A stretch of DNA of 54,743 bases from CAYLUN01 sp964386865 (lineage in GTDB: Bacteria > Verrucomicrobiota > Kiritimatiellia > RFP12 > UBA1067). This document shows positions 14,755 through 22,649 of the stretch, piece by piece. The stretch spans positions 1-54,743 of the forward strand of contig CAYLUN010000032.1 in assembly GCA_964386865.1 (NCBI GenBank). Direction: 5' to 3'. Under the pieces are notes generated by a model. It did no database searches, had not been told where the DNA came from, and saw only the letters and a list, made by a program, of their open reading frames with translations. The position numbers were made by a program, and so were the translations under genes. The stretch's first letter is position 1. Every line of letters begins with the position of its first letter.

Positions 14755-16260
14755 CTACTTCAGCAGCTTGGCGAAGCGCGCGTACGCGACGTCCCACGCC
14801 GCCGTGTTCTGCGGCTTGAAGGTCGTGATCGGGAAGGCCGACTTGATGAGCGGCATGGCGTCCTTGAGGTCCGCGAGTATGCCCGCGCCGACCGCCTGAA
14901 CCATCAGGTTGCCGACCGCCGTCGCCTCGCTCGGGCCCGCCAGCACCGGCACGCCGACCGAGTCCGCCGTGAACTGGTTGAGCAGCGGGTTGTTGCTGCC
15001 GCCGCCCACGATGTGCACGGCTTCGGTCTCGGTGCCCGTCACGCGGTTGATCGTCTCGTTGACGTGGCGGTACTTGAGCGCGAGGCTCTCGTACACGCAG
15101 CGCAGGATCGCGCCGCGGTCCGCCGGCGCCTGCTGCCCGGTCTCGGCGATGAAGCCGCGGATCGCGTTCTCCATGTTCGGCGGGTTGTAGAAGCGCTTGT
15201 CGTCGGGGTCGATGAAAGCCGTGAACGCCGGCGCCGCCGAGGCGAGCCGGACCACCTCGTTCCACTCCATGCGCTTGCCGTCGGCGATCTCCCACACGCG
15301 CAGCAGCTCCTGCAGCAGCCACGTGCCCATGCAGTTGCGCAGGAAGCGCGTGTTGCCGATGCCGCCTTCGTTGCTCAGCCCCAGCGCCATCGCCTCGGGC
15401 GTGGTGATCGGCTTCTTGATCAGCTTGCCCACCAGGGACCACGTGCCGGAGCTGATGATCAGCGCCTTCTTCGTGTTCTTCACCGGCGCCGCCGCGAACG
15501 CGCTGGCGGTGTCGTGCGAGCCGACCGCGATCAGGTCCACCTCGTTCAGGCCACACGCGGCGGCCAGCTTGGGCTGGAGCTTGCCGATCTTGGTGCCGGG
15601 CTTGACGATCTCGGGCATGATCTTCTTGTTGATGCCCAGCGCCTTGAGCATCTCCTTGCTCCACTTGCCCTTCTTCGCGTCCATCATCTGCGTCACGCTG
15701 GCGAAGGTGGAGTCGACCGCCGTGCAGCCGCCGAGGTAGTAGTAGAAAAGCGCGGGAATCGGCAGGTAGACCTTGGCGAGCTTCAGCAGCTCGGGGTGGC
15801 GCGTCGCGACCCACAGCAGCTGGTTGGACTGGTTGAACGGCTGGAAGTGGTTGCCCGTGATCGCGTAGACCTTCTCGGCGTCGATACGAGCCTTAACCTC
15901 GTCGCACATGGTGTCGAGGCGGTGGTCGCGGTAGCAGTGGACCTTGCCCAGCACGTCGCCGTCGGCCGTCACCAGGTGCCCGTCCGCGCCCCACGTGTCG
16001 ATGCCGATGCCGTCCAGCGTCGCCCCGTACTGCCGCCGCGCGGCCTGCAGGCCCTTGACGATGTTCTGGTAGATGTAGGTGTCGTCCCAGTAGGCGCGCT
16101 CCCGCACCTCGCCGTCGCTGCCGGGCAGAAAGTAGGTCACGCCCTCGTGCGCGAAACGGTGTACCTCTTCCATGCGGAACGTGCCGTCGCCGAAGAACCC
16201 GACAAAGCACTTGCCTCCCGACGCGCCCAAATCCACTGCGAACAATTTCTTCTCGGCCAT
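14755..16260 (-). CDS. rhaB: Rhamnulokinase
   Basis: 501 residues of the FGGY kinase family. The N-terminal ATPase motif is FAVDLGASGGKCFVGFF; sugar-binding and second-domain signatures include GIDTWGADGHLV, HCYRDHR, TGNHFQPFNQSNQLLW and GSHDTASAFAAAP, and the C-terminal nucleotide motif is HIVGGGSNNPLLNQFTAD. The GASGG loop and Q-x-FNQ-x-NQL segment distinguish rhamnulokinases from xylulokinase and glycerol kinase. It phosphorylates L-rhamnulose to L-rhamnulose 1-phosphate in the cytoplasm. A GGAGGG site precedes the ATG. With rhaM and the GH106/GH78 genes it supports L-rhamnose use; isomerase and aldolase genes are not in the window. Confidence 0.92.
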   Translation of the reverse strand: MAEKKLFAVDLGASGGKCFVGFFGDGTFRMEEVHRFAHEGVTYFLPGSDGEVRERAYWDDTYIYQNIVKGLQAARRQYGATLDGIGIDTWGADGHLVTADGDVLGKVHCYRDHRLDTMCDEVKARIDAEKVYAITGNHFQPFNQSNQLLWVATRHPELLKLAKVYLPIPALFYYYLGGCTAVDSTFASVTQMMDAKKGKWSKEMLKALGINKKIMPEIVKPGTKIGKLQPKLAAACGLNEVDLIAVGSHDTASAFAAAPVKNTKKALIISSGTWSLVGKLIKKPITTPEAMALGLSNEGGIGNTRFLRNCMGTWLLQELLRVWEIADGKRMEWNEVVRLASAAPAFTAFIDPDDKRFYNPPNMENAIRGFIAETGQQAPADRGAILRCVYESLALKYRHVNETINRVTGTETEAVHIVGGGSNNPLLNQFTADSVGVPVLAGPSEATAVGNLMVQAVGAGILADLKDAMPLIKSAFPITTFKPQNTAAWDVAYARFAKLLK

Positions 16261-16394
16261 ATTCCCTCCGTTTGCGCGGCTCAGCCGCTGCCCTGAGTAC
16301 CAAAGATAAATCCAATGCTTAAGTTAAGATGATACCATACGGTCAACGGTTCAGGTAGTCCGAATTCCGACCCAACGTGGGCGGCGCCAACGGG

Positions 16395-17615
16395 CTACTT
16401 GGCCTGACTTCCGCTACCGGTAGCGGGGCGGCTCACCGTGGCCTTGCCACTCACCCAAATCGGGCTGGTCCACGCGCGGGACGGGTTGCCGTGCTCGTCT
16501 CTGTCGGCTTGCGTGACCCGCAAATAGTAGTAGCTCTTCCCCGTGAAGGCCTCATCAACAGTGGAAAAGGCCACCTGCCGAACCCCGGGTTTGCGCGCGG
16601 CAAGGACTGTGCCATCTCGGACAATCTCAACCTCGCTGATGAGGTCCGTTCCTTGAATGTCGACGTCGATCGTCGGCTGACCTGCGGCCTCGAACGTCTC
16701 ACCCATTTCATGCCCGTCGATCTTGAAGCTCAGCCCGATCCGCGCATGGGTGACGGCGTAGGTGCGGCGATGCCGGAGCGCGTCGAACAGCGCGTCGCGC
16801 GTCAGTTCTTTAGCCAGAACAGCCGTCCGCGCGGCTGGCTTTCCTGCGTGCGTGTCCGTGCCTTTGACGAACCCCGTCTTGCCTCCGCGATTGAGGAACT
16901 CGCGGATCGTCTGCTCGACGCCGAGGGCGTACGTCTTCCCGCTGTATTGCACCGTATCTGCGTCGATCTCTGTGTTGGCGATGACGGACTCATGAATGGG
17001 GTCGTACGCCCACTGATCCGCTCCCTCCGGCCCTTTGCTTGGGTGGTTGTTCTGTACCAGGCCGCCCTGCTTCAGCACAGCCGCCGCAAGAAGGTCCGGC
17101 GTCATGGCGGCCGCATCTTTGGCGCTGAAAAAGGCGCCTGTCCTTCTCGGGACGTACACGTTCTTGTGGTTGTAGAACTTCGGCCGCCCCGCGAAGAGGC
17201 GCTCCGACGGCTGACCTTGAGCGACGTCCGTCCAGTACTTGGGCTGCGACGTCCACTCGTAGCCCGCAATGGCGACAAAACACCCGTCTACCGTATACTC
17301 ATCCGCCTTGTCTTGCGTCCGCGCCCAGACCGCTTGCGGCATGCGCCAAGGAGGCCCGTTGCCGAAGTCGTGGTCGGAGACGACGGCGAAGTCCAGCTTC
17401 GAGGCCTCTCGCGCGTATCGGAAGTATTCGTCCAGCGAGCCCTTTCCGTCGGAGTTCGCTGTGTGGCCATGCACATCGCCCCAGAAGATTCGATAGTCGG
17501 CGGATGCGGGGCCAATCAACAAGGCTGCCCAGAGGAAACACACCACAAACATGAACGGCCTGCGGGCGCCGGCAAGCCTTTGGCTATTATCACTGGAATC
17601 TGATGCCGCTATCAT
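16395..17615 (-). CDS. Exported DUF3604 / PHP-type metal-dependent phosphoesterase-like protein
   Basis: 406 residues with an N-terminal hydrophobic export signal (RPFMFVVCFLWAALLIGPASA), beginning at an ATG (17613-17615) preceded by AGAGGGTGACG. The body has PHP-like metal motifs: WGDVHGHTANSDG, FAVVSDHDFG, IAGYEWTS, a late NHPSKGPEGAD and GTDTHAGKPA. Together His and Asp residues could bind two or three metals. DUF3604 proteins are found in polysaccharide and sulfate-ester loci, but their activity is not settled. A C-terminal beta-rich segment (DVDIQGTDLISEVEIVRDG) looks like a small accessory domain. The gene starts 32 bp after the FAD oxidoreductase gene and probably shares its transcript. 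Confidence 0.8.
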   Translation of the reverse strand: MIAASDSSDNSQRLAGARRPFMFVVCFLWAALLIGPASADYRIFWGDVHGHTANSDGKGSLDEYFRYAREASKLDFAVVSDHDFGNGPPWRMPQAVWARTQDKADEYTVDGCFVAIAGYEWTSQPKYWTDVAQGQPSERLFAGRPKFYNHKNVYVPRRTGAFFSAKDAAAMTPDLLAAAVLKQGGLVQNNHPSKGPEGADQWAYDPIHESVIANTEIDADTVQYSGKTYALGVEQTIREFLNRGGKTGFVKGTDTHAGKPAARTAVLAKELTRDALFDALRHRRTYAVTHARIGLSFKIDGHEMGETFEAAGQPTIDVDIQGTDLISEVEIVRDGTVLAARKPGVRQVAFSTVDEAFTGKSYYYLRVTQADRDEHGNPSRAWTSPIWVSGKATVSRPATGSGSQAK

Positions 17616-17647
17616 CGTCACCCTCTTTGGCTCCAGCGGAGTCCTTC

Positions 17648-19147
17648 TCACGCGTGTGCGCGAGTCATCTGGCGGCTGAGCTTATCCTGCGGCAGGTAGG
17701 CGCCGGCGCGGCGGAGCGTCTCGACCAATGCGGCGGCGTCGAGGTCACACGCGGGCTGGCCCGTGGCGATCGCCTGTACGGCGGCCGTGCCCGCCGCCTG
17801 GCCCATCATCGAGGCGGCTGGCTGAACGCGGATGGAGCCGTGCACGCGCACGTCGCTGGAGTTGCAGCGGCCCGCCACCCACAGGTTCTTCCAGCCTTTC
17901 GGCACCAGGATACCGTAGGGGATGCCGAAGCACTGGCCAGCCTTCAGTTTGCCAATCTTCGTGAACTCCTCGTGATAGCGCTGATATTCCGCCTCCGAGT
18001 CGTCGTAGACGTGGATGTCCACCGGCGCGTTGTACACGCCGATCTGGTCGGGAAACTGCCGCTGCGCGATGTAGTCATCGTAGACCAGCTCGTACTCTCC
18101 GACAATGCGCCGCGACTCGCGCACGCCCATGAGGCTGCCCGTTGTGACCAGCTCCGCATTTTCGCACCCCGGCACGTACTTGCGGTAGAACGCGAGATAC
18201 TCCTGCACGAGCCGGCGTCCGCGCATCATGCCGTCGCTCAGGCTGCGGCACTTCACCGCGTTCATGCGGAAAATGTGGCCCGCGTTGAGCATGCCCGTGG
18301 TTTCGCCGACCTGGAACAGGCCGGGCACATGGCGGTCCTTGGAGCTGAAGAACCCGTCGCCGAGCGCCTTCTCAATCAGCGCCTGCTGATTCGCCTTTTT
18401 CGCACGCGCCCAGTCGATGCCGCCGAGCTGGGCGCAGAGCGTGGGAGGCATGATGTTCGGCGTATCGCGGCCGGCCTCTCGGCACGGCGCGCCGCAGAGC
18501 ACAGCGAGAGCCGCGTCGCCCGTAGCGTCTACAAACGTCCTGGCGCGAACGTAGCGCAGACCCTCGACATTCTGAAGGATGACGCCAGTCAGAGTCTGGT
18601 CTGCGGTGTTGGCATCCGCCTCAATCACACGCGTGTAGAAACGCACGTCGACCTCGGCGGCTGTCACAAGCTCATCGAGCACCAGTTTGTAGCCTTCGGC
18701 GCGGAAGGGCGTCCAGCAGTGGTAGCGCTTGCTGTAGTAATCTTCCGTCACCTGCGGCCCGAGAAAGCCGCGCGTGTGCATGGAGGTGACGATCTCGCGC
18801 ATCAGGCCGCCGACCAGCATGCGCTCGCCGTTAGCCATGGGATCGAACGCGGTGACAAGCCCCGACGTGCCCATGCCGCCGAGGCAGCCGGTCGCCTCCG
18901 CGAGCAGCACCTTCGCTCCGAGCCGCGCCGCACAAATCGCCGCCGACGCGCCAGCCGGCCCGCCGCCCGCAACCACAAGGTCGTAGCCGCACTCGGCGGG
19001 AATCTCGCGCGTGAAGCGGTACGCGCCTTTCGCGCCCGCCGACGGCGCGGACGCAGTCGCACAGCCAGCGGCCTGGGTCAGCGCGGCCACGCCGGACACG
19101 CCCGCTGCCGAGGTCATCAAAAAGGACCGCCTTGAGGTTCCGTTCAT
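17648..19147 (-). CDS. Tat-exported FAD-dependent oxidoreductase (FAD_oxidored type)
   Basis: 499 residues. A twin-arginine signal (TSRRSFLMTSAAGVSGVAAL) with a following Cys (AGCATAS) precedes a dinucleotide-binding Rossmann motif YDLVVAGGGPAGASAAI at about residues 54-70. The pattern ATGCLGGMGTSGLVTAFDPM and the C-terminal NLWVAGRCNSSDVRVHGSIRV are typical of the FAD-dependent oxidoreductase family that is common beside sugar-degradation genes in PVC bacteria and Bacteroidetes. It likely binds FAD in the cytoplasm and is exported folded. The electron donor is not known. Neighbours are a DUF3604 gene downstream and a PmoA/DUF6807 gene upstream on the same strand. Confidence 0.85.
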   Translation of the reverse strand: MNGTSRRSFLMTSAAGVSGVAALTQAAGCATASAPSAGAKGAYRFTREIPAECGYDLVVAGGGPAGASAAICAARLGAKVLLAEATGCLGGMGTSGLVTAFDPMANGERMLVGGLMREIVTSMHTRGFLGPQVTEDYYSKRYHCWTPFRAEGYKLVLDELVTAAEVDVRFYTRVIEADANTADQTLTGVILQNVEGLRYVRARTFVDATGDAALAVLCGAPCREAGRDTPNIMPPTLCAQLGGIDWARAKKANQQALIEKALGDGFFSSKDRHVPGLFQVGETTGMLNAGHIFRMNAVKCRSLSDGMMRGRRLVQEYLAFYRKYVPGCENAELVTTGSLMGVRESRRIVGEYELVYDDYIAQRQFPDQIGVYNAPVDIHVYDDSEAEYQRYHEEFTKIGKLKAGQCFGIPYGILVPKGWKNLWVAGRCNSSDVRVHGSIRVQPAASMMGQAAGTAAVQAIATGQPACDLDAAALVETLRRAGAYLPQDKLSRQMTRAHA

Positions 19148-19223
19148 AAGAAGACTTCTCCTGACTCCGTCACGTCCACAAATTCTACAGACCGATGGAG
19201 GACGTTCTTATAGCGGCGCGCCG

Positions 19224-20165
19224 TCACTTGGCGAGCGGCTGTCCGCTGTAAGAAAGATAGCGGGCTCCGATTTCGGCTTGCCGCTCGTCGCCCGCGTGGA
19301 ACACGAAGCGGTAGCGGAAGGTGACGCGCTCGCCCGCCGCGAGCGTGAGGTCGCCCGACTCCTTGGCTTGCTTGTCAAAGGGGCGCAGCCCGAACGGGTT
19401 CGCCGCGAAAAGCCCGTACGTCCGCACGTGCCAGCGCGTCGGGTGGCGCGGGTTCTGCGGGTGGTCGAACATCGCGACGCCGACGGTCTTGCCGTTGACC
19501 GGCCCATAGTAGTCGACCCAGCTCGCGGGCTTGCCCCACGCCGCGCCGTCTTTTAGGCCTTCGCTGGTGATGATGTGCCCGAGCCCGTTCGTGCCGCTTA
19601 CGCTCAGCGACGCGGGCAGGCGGATCGACATCGAGCCCTCCTTGGTGTCGCCGATCGTCAGGTTGCCGTGCGAAGCGATCAGCGTGATCTCGTAGTCGAT
19701 CTCACGCACGCCGCGGGCGGCGCGGAAGCGGATCAGGCGCTCGTCCGTGCAGACGACAGTGCCGCTGGGCGCGGCCCACGCGTTGAGCGAGCGGATGACG
19801 CCCTCTTCCTGGCCCGATTTCAGGTCGAGAAAACGCTGGTGTACCGTCTTGCCATAGGCTTTCTGTTCCGACCAGAAGTCCACCCCGTTGACGTTCCCGT
19901 GCGCAAACCAGAGCCCTTTATGATGTACGTGATCGGTCGGTTCGTTGGTGGTTTTGACCATCGGCCAATTGCGCGTCATGGGCGTGCCATCCGGCCCGAT
20001 GACGGGATAGAGAAAAGGCCGCGCGACATCTTGATAGTGGTACTCGGTGAACAGCGAGCCGCCGATTTCGACGCGCACCGTGCCGTTCTCCTCCTTGATC
20101 GAGACCTCCGCGCAGGCAGCGCAGGCCAGCGACCCCGCTCCGACCACCAACGTCCACATCCTCAT
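19224..20165 (-). CDS. Exported PmoA / DUF6807 family protein
   Basis: 313 residues with a signal peptide (MWTLVVGAGSLACAACA). The segments FTEYHYQDVARPFLYPVIGPDG, NWPMVKTTNEPTDHVHHKGLWF, NGVDFW, and the C-terminal FDHPQNPRHPTRWHVRTYGLFAANPFG are hallmarks of the DUF6807 family, often labelled 'methane oxygenase PmoA' by a misleading transfer of name. The fold is a beta-sandwich, and function is unknown; genes of this family are common in glycan loci of PVC bacteria. A strong AAAGGGAACGCC site precedes the start. An ArsR operator half-site (20328-20344) lies about 160 bp upstream, so the gene may share regulation with the divergent regulator. Confidence 0.82.
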   Translation of the reverse strand: MRMWTLVVGAGSLACAACAEVSIKEENGTVRVEIGGSLFTEYHYQDVARPFLYPVIGPDGTPMTRNWPMVKTTNEPTDHVHHKGLWFAHGNVNGVDFWSEQKAYGKTVHQRFLDLKSGQEEGVIRSLNAWAAPSGTVVCTDERLIRFRAARGVREIDYEITLIASHGNLTIGDTKEGSMSIRLPASLSVSGTNGLGHIITSEGLKDGAAWGKPASWVDYYGPVNGKTVGVAMFDHPQNPRHPTRWHVRTYGLFAANPFGLRPFDKQAKESGDLTLAAGERVTFRYRFVFHAGDERQAEIGARYLSYSGQPLAK

Positions 20166-20327
20166 GGCGTTCCCTTTCTTAAGATGTCGTTTCCATTAAA
20201 CCCGAAGCGAGCCCTGCCCACAACGTATTTCTTGCCCGAACCAAGCGCCGCATCGGCCTGTTCCCGCCGCCTTCGCCCTGCGGCAAAGGCCTTCAACCGC
20301 GGCGTTTCCCGGTTCGCATGACCGCGT

Positions 20328-20344
20328 ATACCTTTCAATATGTG
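20328..20344. promoter_or_regulatory. Upstream operator copy for the tandem ArsR regulator
   Basis: ATACCTTTCAATATGTG is the exact reverse complement of 20450-20466. Its core CTTTCA-N5-TGAAAG (20332-20348) is itself an inverted repeat. It lies between the divergent PmoA-type gene and the regulator gene. Confidence 0.6.
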
Positions 20345-20417
20345 AAAGCTAAGCAACCGCTTATCCGCAAGGGCGTTTTGGCTGTCTAGCCTCACTATAT
20401 AGCTTTTCGCGGACGCC

Positions 20418-20447
20418 TTGACAGTAACCGGCGCGGCAGTATAGACT
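20418..20447 (+). promoter_or_regulatory. Promoter of the ArsR-type regulator
   Basis: TTGACA (20418-20423) is followed by TATAGACT (20440-20447); the spacer is 16 or 18 bp depending on which hexamer is taken as -10. The -10 overlaps the left arm of the operator at 20444-20473. Confidence 0.6.
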
Positions 20448-20473
20448 TGCACATATTGAAAGGTATGCAAGTC
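20444..20473 (+). promoter_or_regulatory. Autoregulatory operator abutting the regulator start codon
   Basis: GACTTGCA (20444-20451) and TGCAAGTC (20466-20473) are a perfect 8-bp inverted repeat around 14 bp. The repeat covers the end of the -10 element, the expected transcription start and all bases up to the ATG at 20474. Inside it is CACATATTGAAAGGTAT, also found inverted at 20328-20344. Placement is typical for repression. Confidence 0.6.
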
Positions 20474-21040
20474 ATGAGCGACCTCCCGCCCCTCTGGCGA
20501 ACCTGCCGGGCGCTGGCCAATGCGAGACGTCTCGCCTGCCTGCGGACGGTGCTCCTCCGCCCCGGAGCGACCGTGAGCGAGGTCGCGGACTCAGCGAAGC
20601 TGCCACCGGATCAGGCCAGCCTGTGTCTGCGCGCGCTGCAGGCCCGCGGCCTCCTTCACAGCAGCCGAGTCAGTCGCTGGGTTCACTACTATCCTTCGCC
20701 CGATCCGCTCGTGCCCCAATCGGCTCCAATTCTGGAAGGCGTCTCCCGCGCCGTCTTCGCTGGCCGCGTCTCGGACGCGACGCTGATTCGGTGCCTGACT
20801 GCGTTCACCCATCCGCGGCGCCTGACCATCTTGCGCAGCCTGCAGAGAAGCGGCCAGATGGCCTTCACCGAGTTGGCTCGCGCAGGCCGGATGTCCGAGG
20901 CCGCCCTCTTTCGACACCTCAAGAAGCTGAGCGCGCGCGGCGTCATCTGTGAGGCGGAAGCGAAGTGGGCGCTGAGCGCGAAGCCGGGCGCGCTCGCCGA
21001 AACCTTCTTATCCCTGCTGGCCAGAAACCCGGAGGAGTGA
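20474..21040 (+). CDS. Tandem two-domain ArsR-like winged-helix regulator
   Basis: 188 residues comprising two winged-helix domains in series. Residues about 5-75 (LWRTCRALANARRLACLRTVL ... KLPPDQASLCLRALQARGLL) and about 97-180 (LIRCLTAFTHPRRLTILRSL ... RMSEAALFRHLKKLSARGVI) each repeat the ArsR pattern: a helix with an A-N/H-P-R-R-L motif, then a recognition helix and wing. Normally ArsR proteins have one such domain and dimerise; here one chain may form a pseudo-dimer. No metal-binding ELCVCDL-type motif is present, so a metal sensor role is unlikely. ATG at 20474 is preferred (in-frame ATGs at 20447 and 20465 lie within the operator). Glycerol kinase, GH92 and DUF1080 genes follow on the same strand and are probable targets. 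Confidence 0.78.
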   Translation: MSDLPPLWRTCRALANARRLACLRTVLLRPGATVSEVADSAKLPPDQASLCLRALQARGLLHSSRVSRWVHYYPSPDPLVPQSAPILEGVSRAVFAGRVSDATLIRCLTAFTHPRRLTILRSLQRSGQMAFTELARAGRMSEAALFRHLKKLSARGVICEAEAKWALSAKPGALAETFLSLLARNPEE

Positions 21041-21108
21041 GCCCGCGGCCGGCTCGCAGCGGCGGCCGCCAGTCCCTGCCAAAGCGGCTGCCGGAAAGGA
21101 GCGTACAC

Positions 21109-22635
21109 ATGCAAGATGCGTCCCTTATTCTCGCCCTTGATCAAGGAACGACCAGCTCGCGCGCCATGCTGTTCGACGAGGCGCTGAACGTGGTGGCGGC
21201 CGCGCATCAGGAGTTTCCCCAGCTCTATCCCCGCCCCGGCTGGGTGGAGCATGACCCGGAGGCCATCTGGCTGTCGCAGCGTCAGGCGATGAGCGACGTG
21301 CTGACGCGCGCGGGCTGCGAGCCGTCCGCCATCGCCGCTTTGGCAGTCGCCAACCAGCGCGAGACCGTCATCGTCTGGAACCGCCGAACCGGCCGGCCCA
21401 TCTACAACGCCATCGTCTGGCAGTGCCGCCGAACCGCCGACGCTTGCACGGCGATGAAACGGCAGGGCCACGAGCCTCTTGTCCGCGAGAAGACCGGCCT
21501 CGTCCTTGACGCCTACTTCTCAGCAAGCAAGATCCGCTGGATGCTCGACCACGTGGACGGCGCACGCGAGGCCGCCCGGCGGGGCGACCTGCTCTGCGGC
21601 ACGGTGGACTCGTGGCTGATTTGGAAGCTCTCGGGCGGCGCCGCGCACGTGACCGACTTCACAAACGCTTCCCGCACCCAGCTCTTCAACATCCGCGCCC
21701 TGCGCTGGGACGAGGACTTGCTCGCGCTCTTCGACATTCCCGCCCCCATGCTTCCGACCGCGCTGCCCTCGTCGGGAGCCGCTGCCGTCTGCCGCCTTCC
21801 CGAGTTCGGCTCCCACACGCCGCCGATTCTCGGCGCGGCGGGAGATCAGCAGGCCGCGCTCTTCGGCCAAGGCTGCTTCGCGCCCGGCCAGGCCAAGAAC
21901 ACCTACGGCACCGGCTGCTTCTTGCTGATGAACACCGGCGCGGCGTGCGTGCTGTCGCAGCGCGGGCTCCTAACCACGCTCACGGCGCAGGCGCGCCCTC
22001 ACGCGCCCGCCTATGCGCTGGAGGGCAGCGTCTTCATGGGCGGAGCCGTCATGCAGTGGCTGCGCGACGAGATGCGTATGATCGAGCGCTCGTCCGACGC
22101 CGGCGCGATCGCCGCCTCCGTACCTGACACCGGCGGCGTCTACCTCGTGCCCGCCTTTGCCGGCCTCGGCGCCCCGCACTGGGACATGTACGCGCGCGGC
22201 GCGCTCGTCGGCATGACGCGCGGCACCGGCCGCCGCCACATCGTCCGCGCCGCCGAAGAGGCCATCGCCTACCAGTGCCGCGATGTCGTGACCGCCATGG
22301 AGGCCGACTCCGGGCGGCCCCTCGCGCGGCTGCGCGTCGACGGCGGCGCCTCCGCCGACGACTTCCTGATGCAGTTCCAGGCCGACCTGCTCGGCTGTCC
22401 CGTCGAGCGACCCGCCTGCATGGAGACCACGGCGCTGGGCGCGGCCGCGCTGGCCGCTCTCGCGCTCGGCTGGCAGACCCCCGAGCGCCTGACCGCGCGG
22501 CCCGCCGCCAAGCACTATTTGCCGGCGATGGCCGACGCGCAGCGCCAGCACCTGCTCGCGGGCTGGCGCAAGGCGCTCTCCCGCGCCGCACATTGGGCGG
22601 ACGCGGATCCGGCCGGCTCACCAGACCCCCTATGA
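21109..22635 (+). CDS. glpK: Glycerol kinase
   Basis: 508 residues of the FGGY family. Specific signatures are ALDQGTTSSRAMLFDE (ATP loop), FPQLYPRPGWVEHDPEAIW, VANQRETVIVWNRRTGRPIYNAIVWQ (glycerol-binding Arg/Glu), GDQQAALFGQGCFAPGQAKNTYGTGCF and the second-domain RVDGGASADDFLMQFQADLL. It makes sn-glycerol 3-phosphate from glycerol and ATP in the cytoplasm. GGAAAGGAG precedes the ATG at 21109. The gene lies between a regulator and an exported mannosidase rather than with glpF or glpD. Glycerol may be a decoration or partner of the degraded glycan, or the kinase may act on a related polyol; neither can be told from sequence. Confidence 0.9.
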   Translation: MQDASLILALDQGTTSSRAMLFDEALNVVAAAHQEFPQLYPRPGWVEHDPEAIWLSQRQAMSDVLTRAGCEPSAIAALAVANQRETVIVWNRRTGRPIYNAIVWQCRRTADACTAMKRQGHEPLVREKTGLVLDAYFSASKIRWMLDHVDGAREAARRGDLLCGTVDSWLIWKLSGGAAHVTDFTNASRTQLFNIRALRWDEDLLALFDIPAPMLPTALPSSGAAAVCRLPEFGSHTPPILGAAGDQQAALFGQGCFAPGQAKNTYGTGCFLLMNTGAACVLSQRGLLTTLTAQARPHAPAYALEGSVFMGGAVMQWLRDEMRMIERSSDAGAIAASVPDTGGVYLVPAFAGLGAPHWDMYARGALVGMTRGTGRRHIVRAAEEAIAYQCRDVVTAMEADSGRPLARLRVDGGASADDFLMQFQADLLGCPVERPACMETTALGAAALAALALGWQTPERLTARPAAKHYLPAMADAQRQHLLAGWRKALSRAAHWADADPAGSPDPL

Positions 22636-22649
22636 GGAGACCACTCGCC

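Noticed and set aside
17603..19135. A long plus-strand frame of about 510 codons opposite the FAD oxidoreductase gene, and similar antisense frames at 15013-16296, 25856-27673 and 50183-51658
   Set aside because: They are antisense shadows produced by GC-rich codon usage; their translations are rich in Arg, Ala and His with no domain pattern, while the opposite strand holds clear conserved proteins.
19224..20165. Reading the PmoA-type gene as a methane monooxygenase subunit
   Set aside because: The name is a database carry-over. The protein is a soluble exported beta-rich DUF6807 protein without the membrane helices or copper ligands of particulate methane monooxygenase.
22275..22649. N-terminal extension of the GH92 frame back to 22275
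   Set aside because: It lies within the glycerol kinase gene in another frame and precedes the signal peptide; the ATG at 22650 has a ribosome site.
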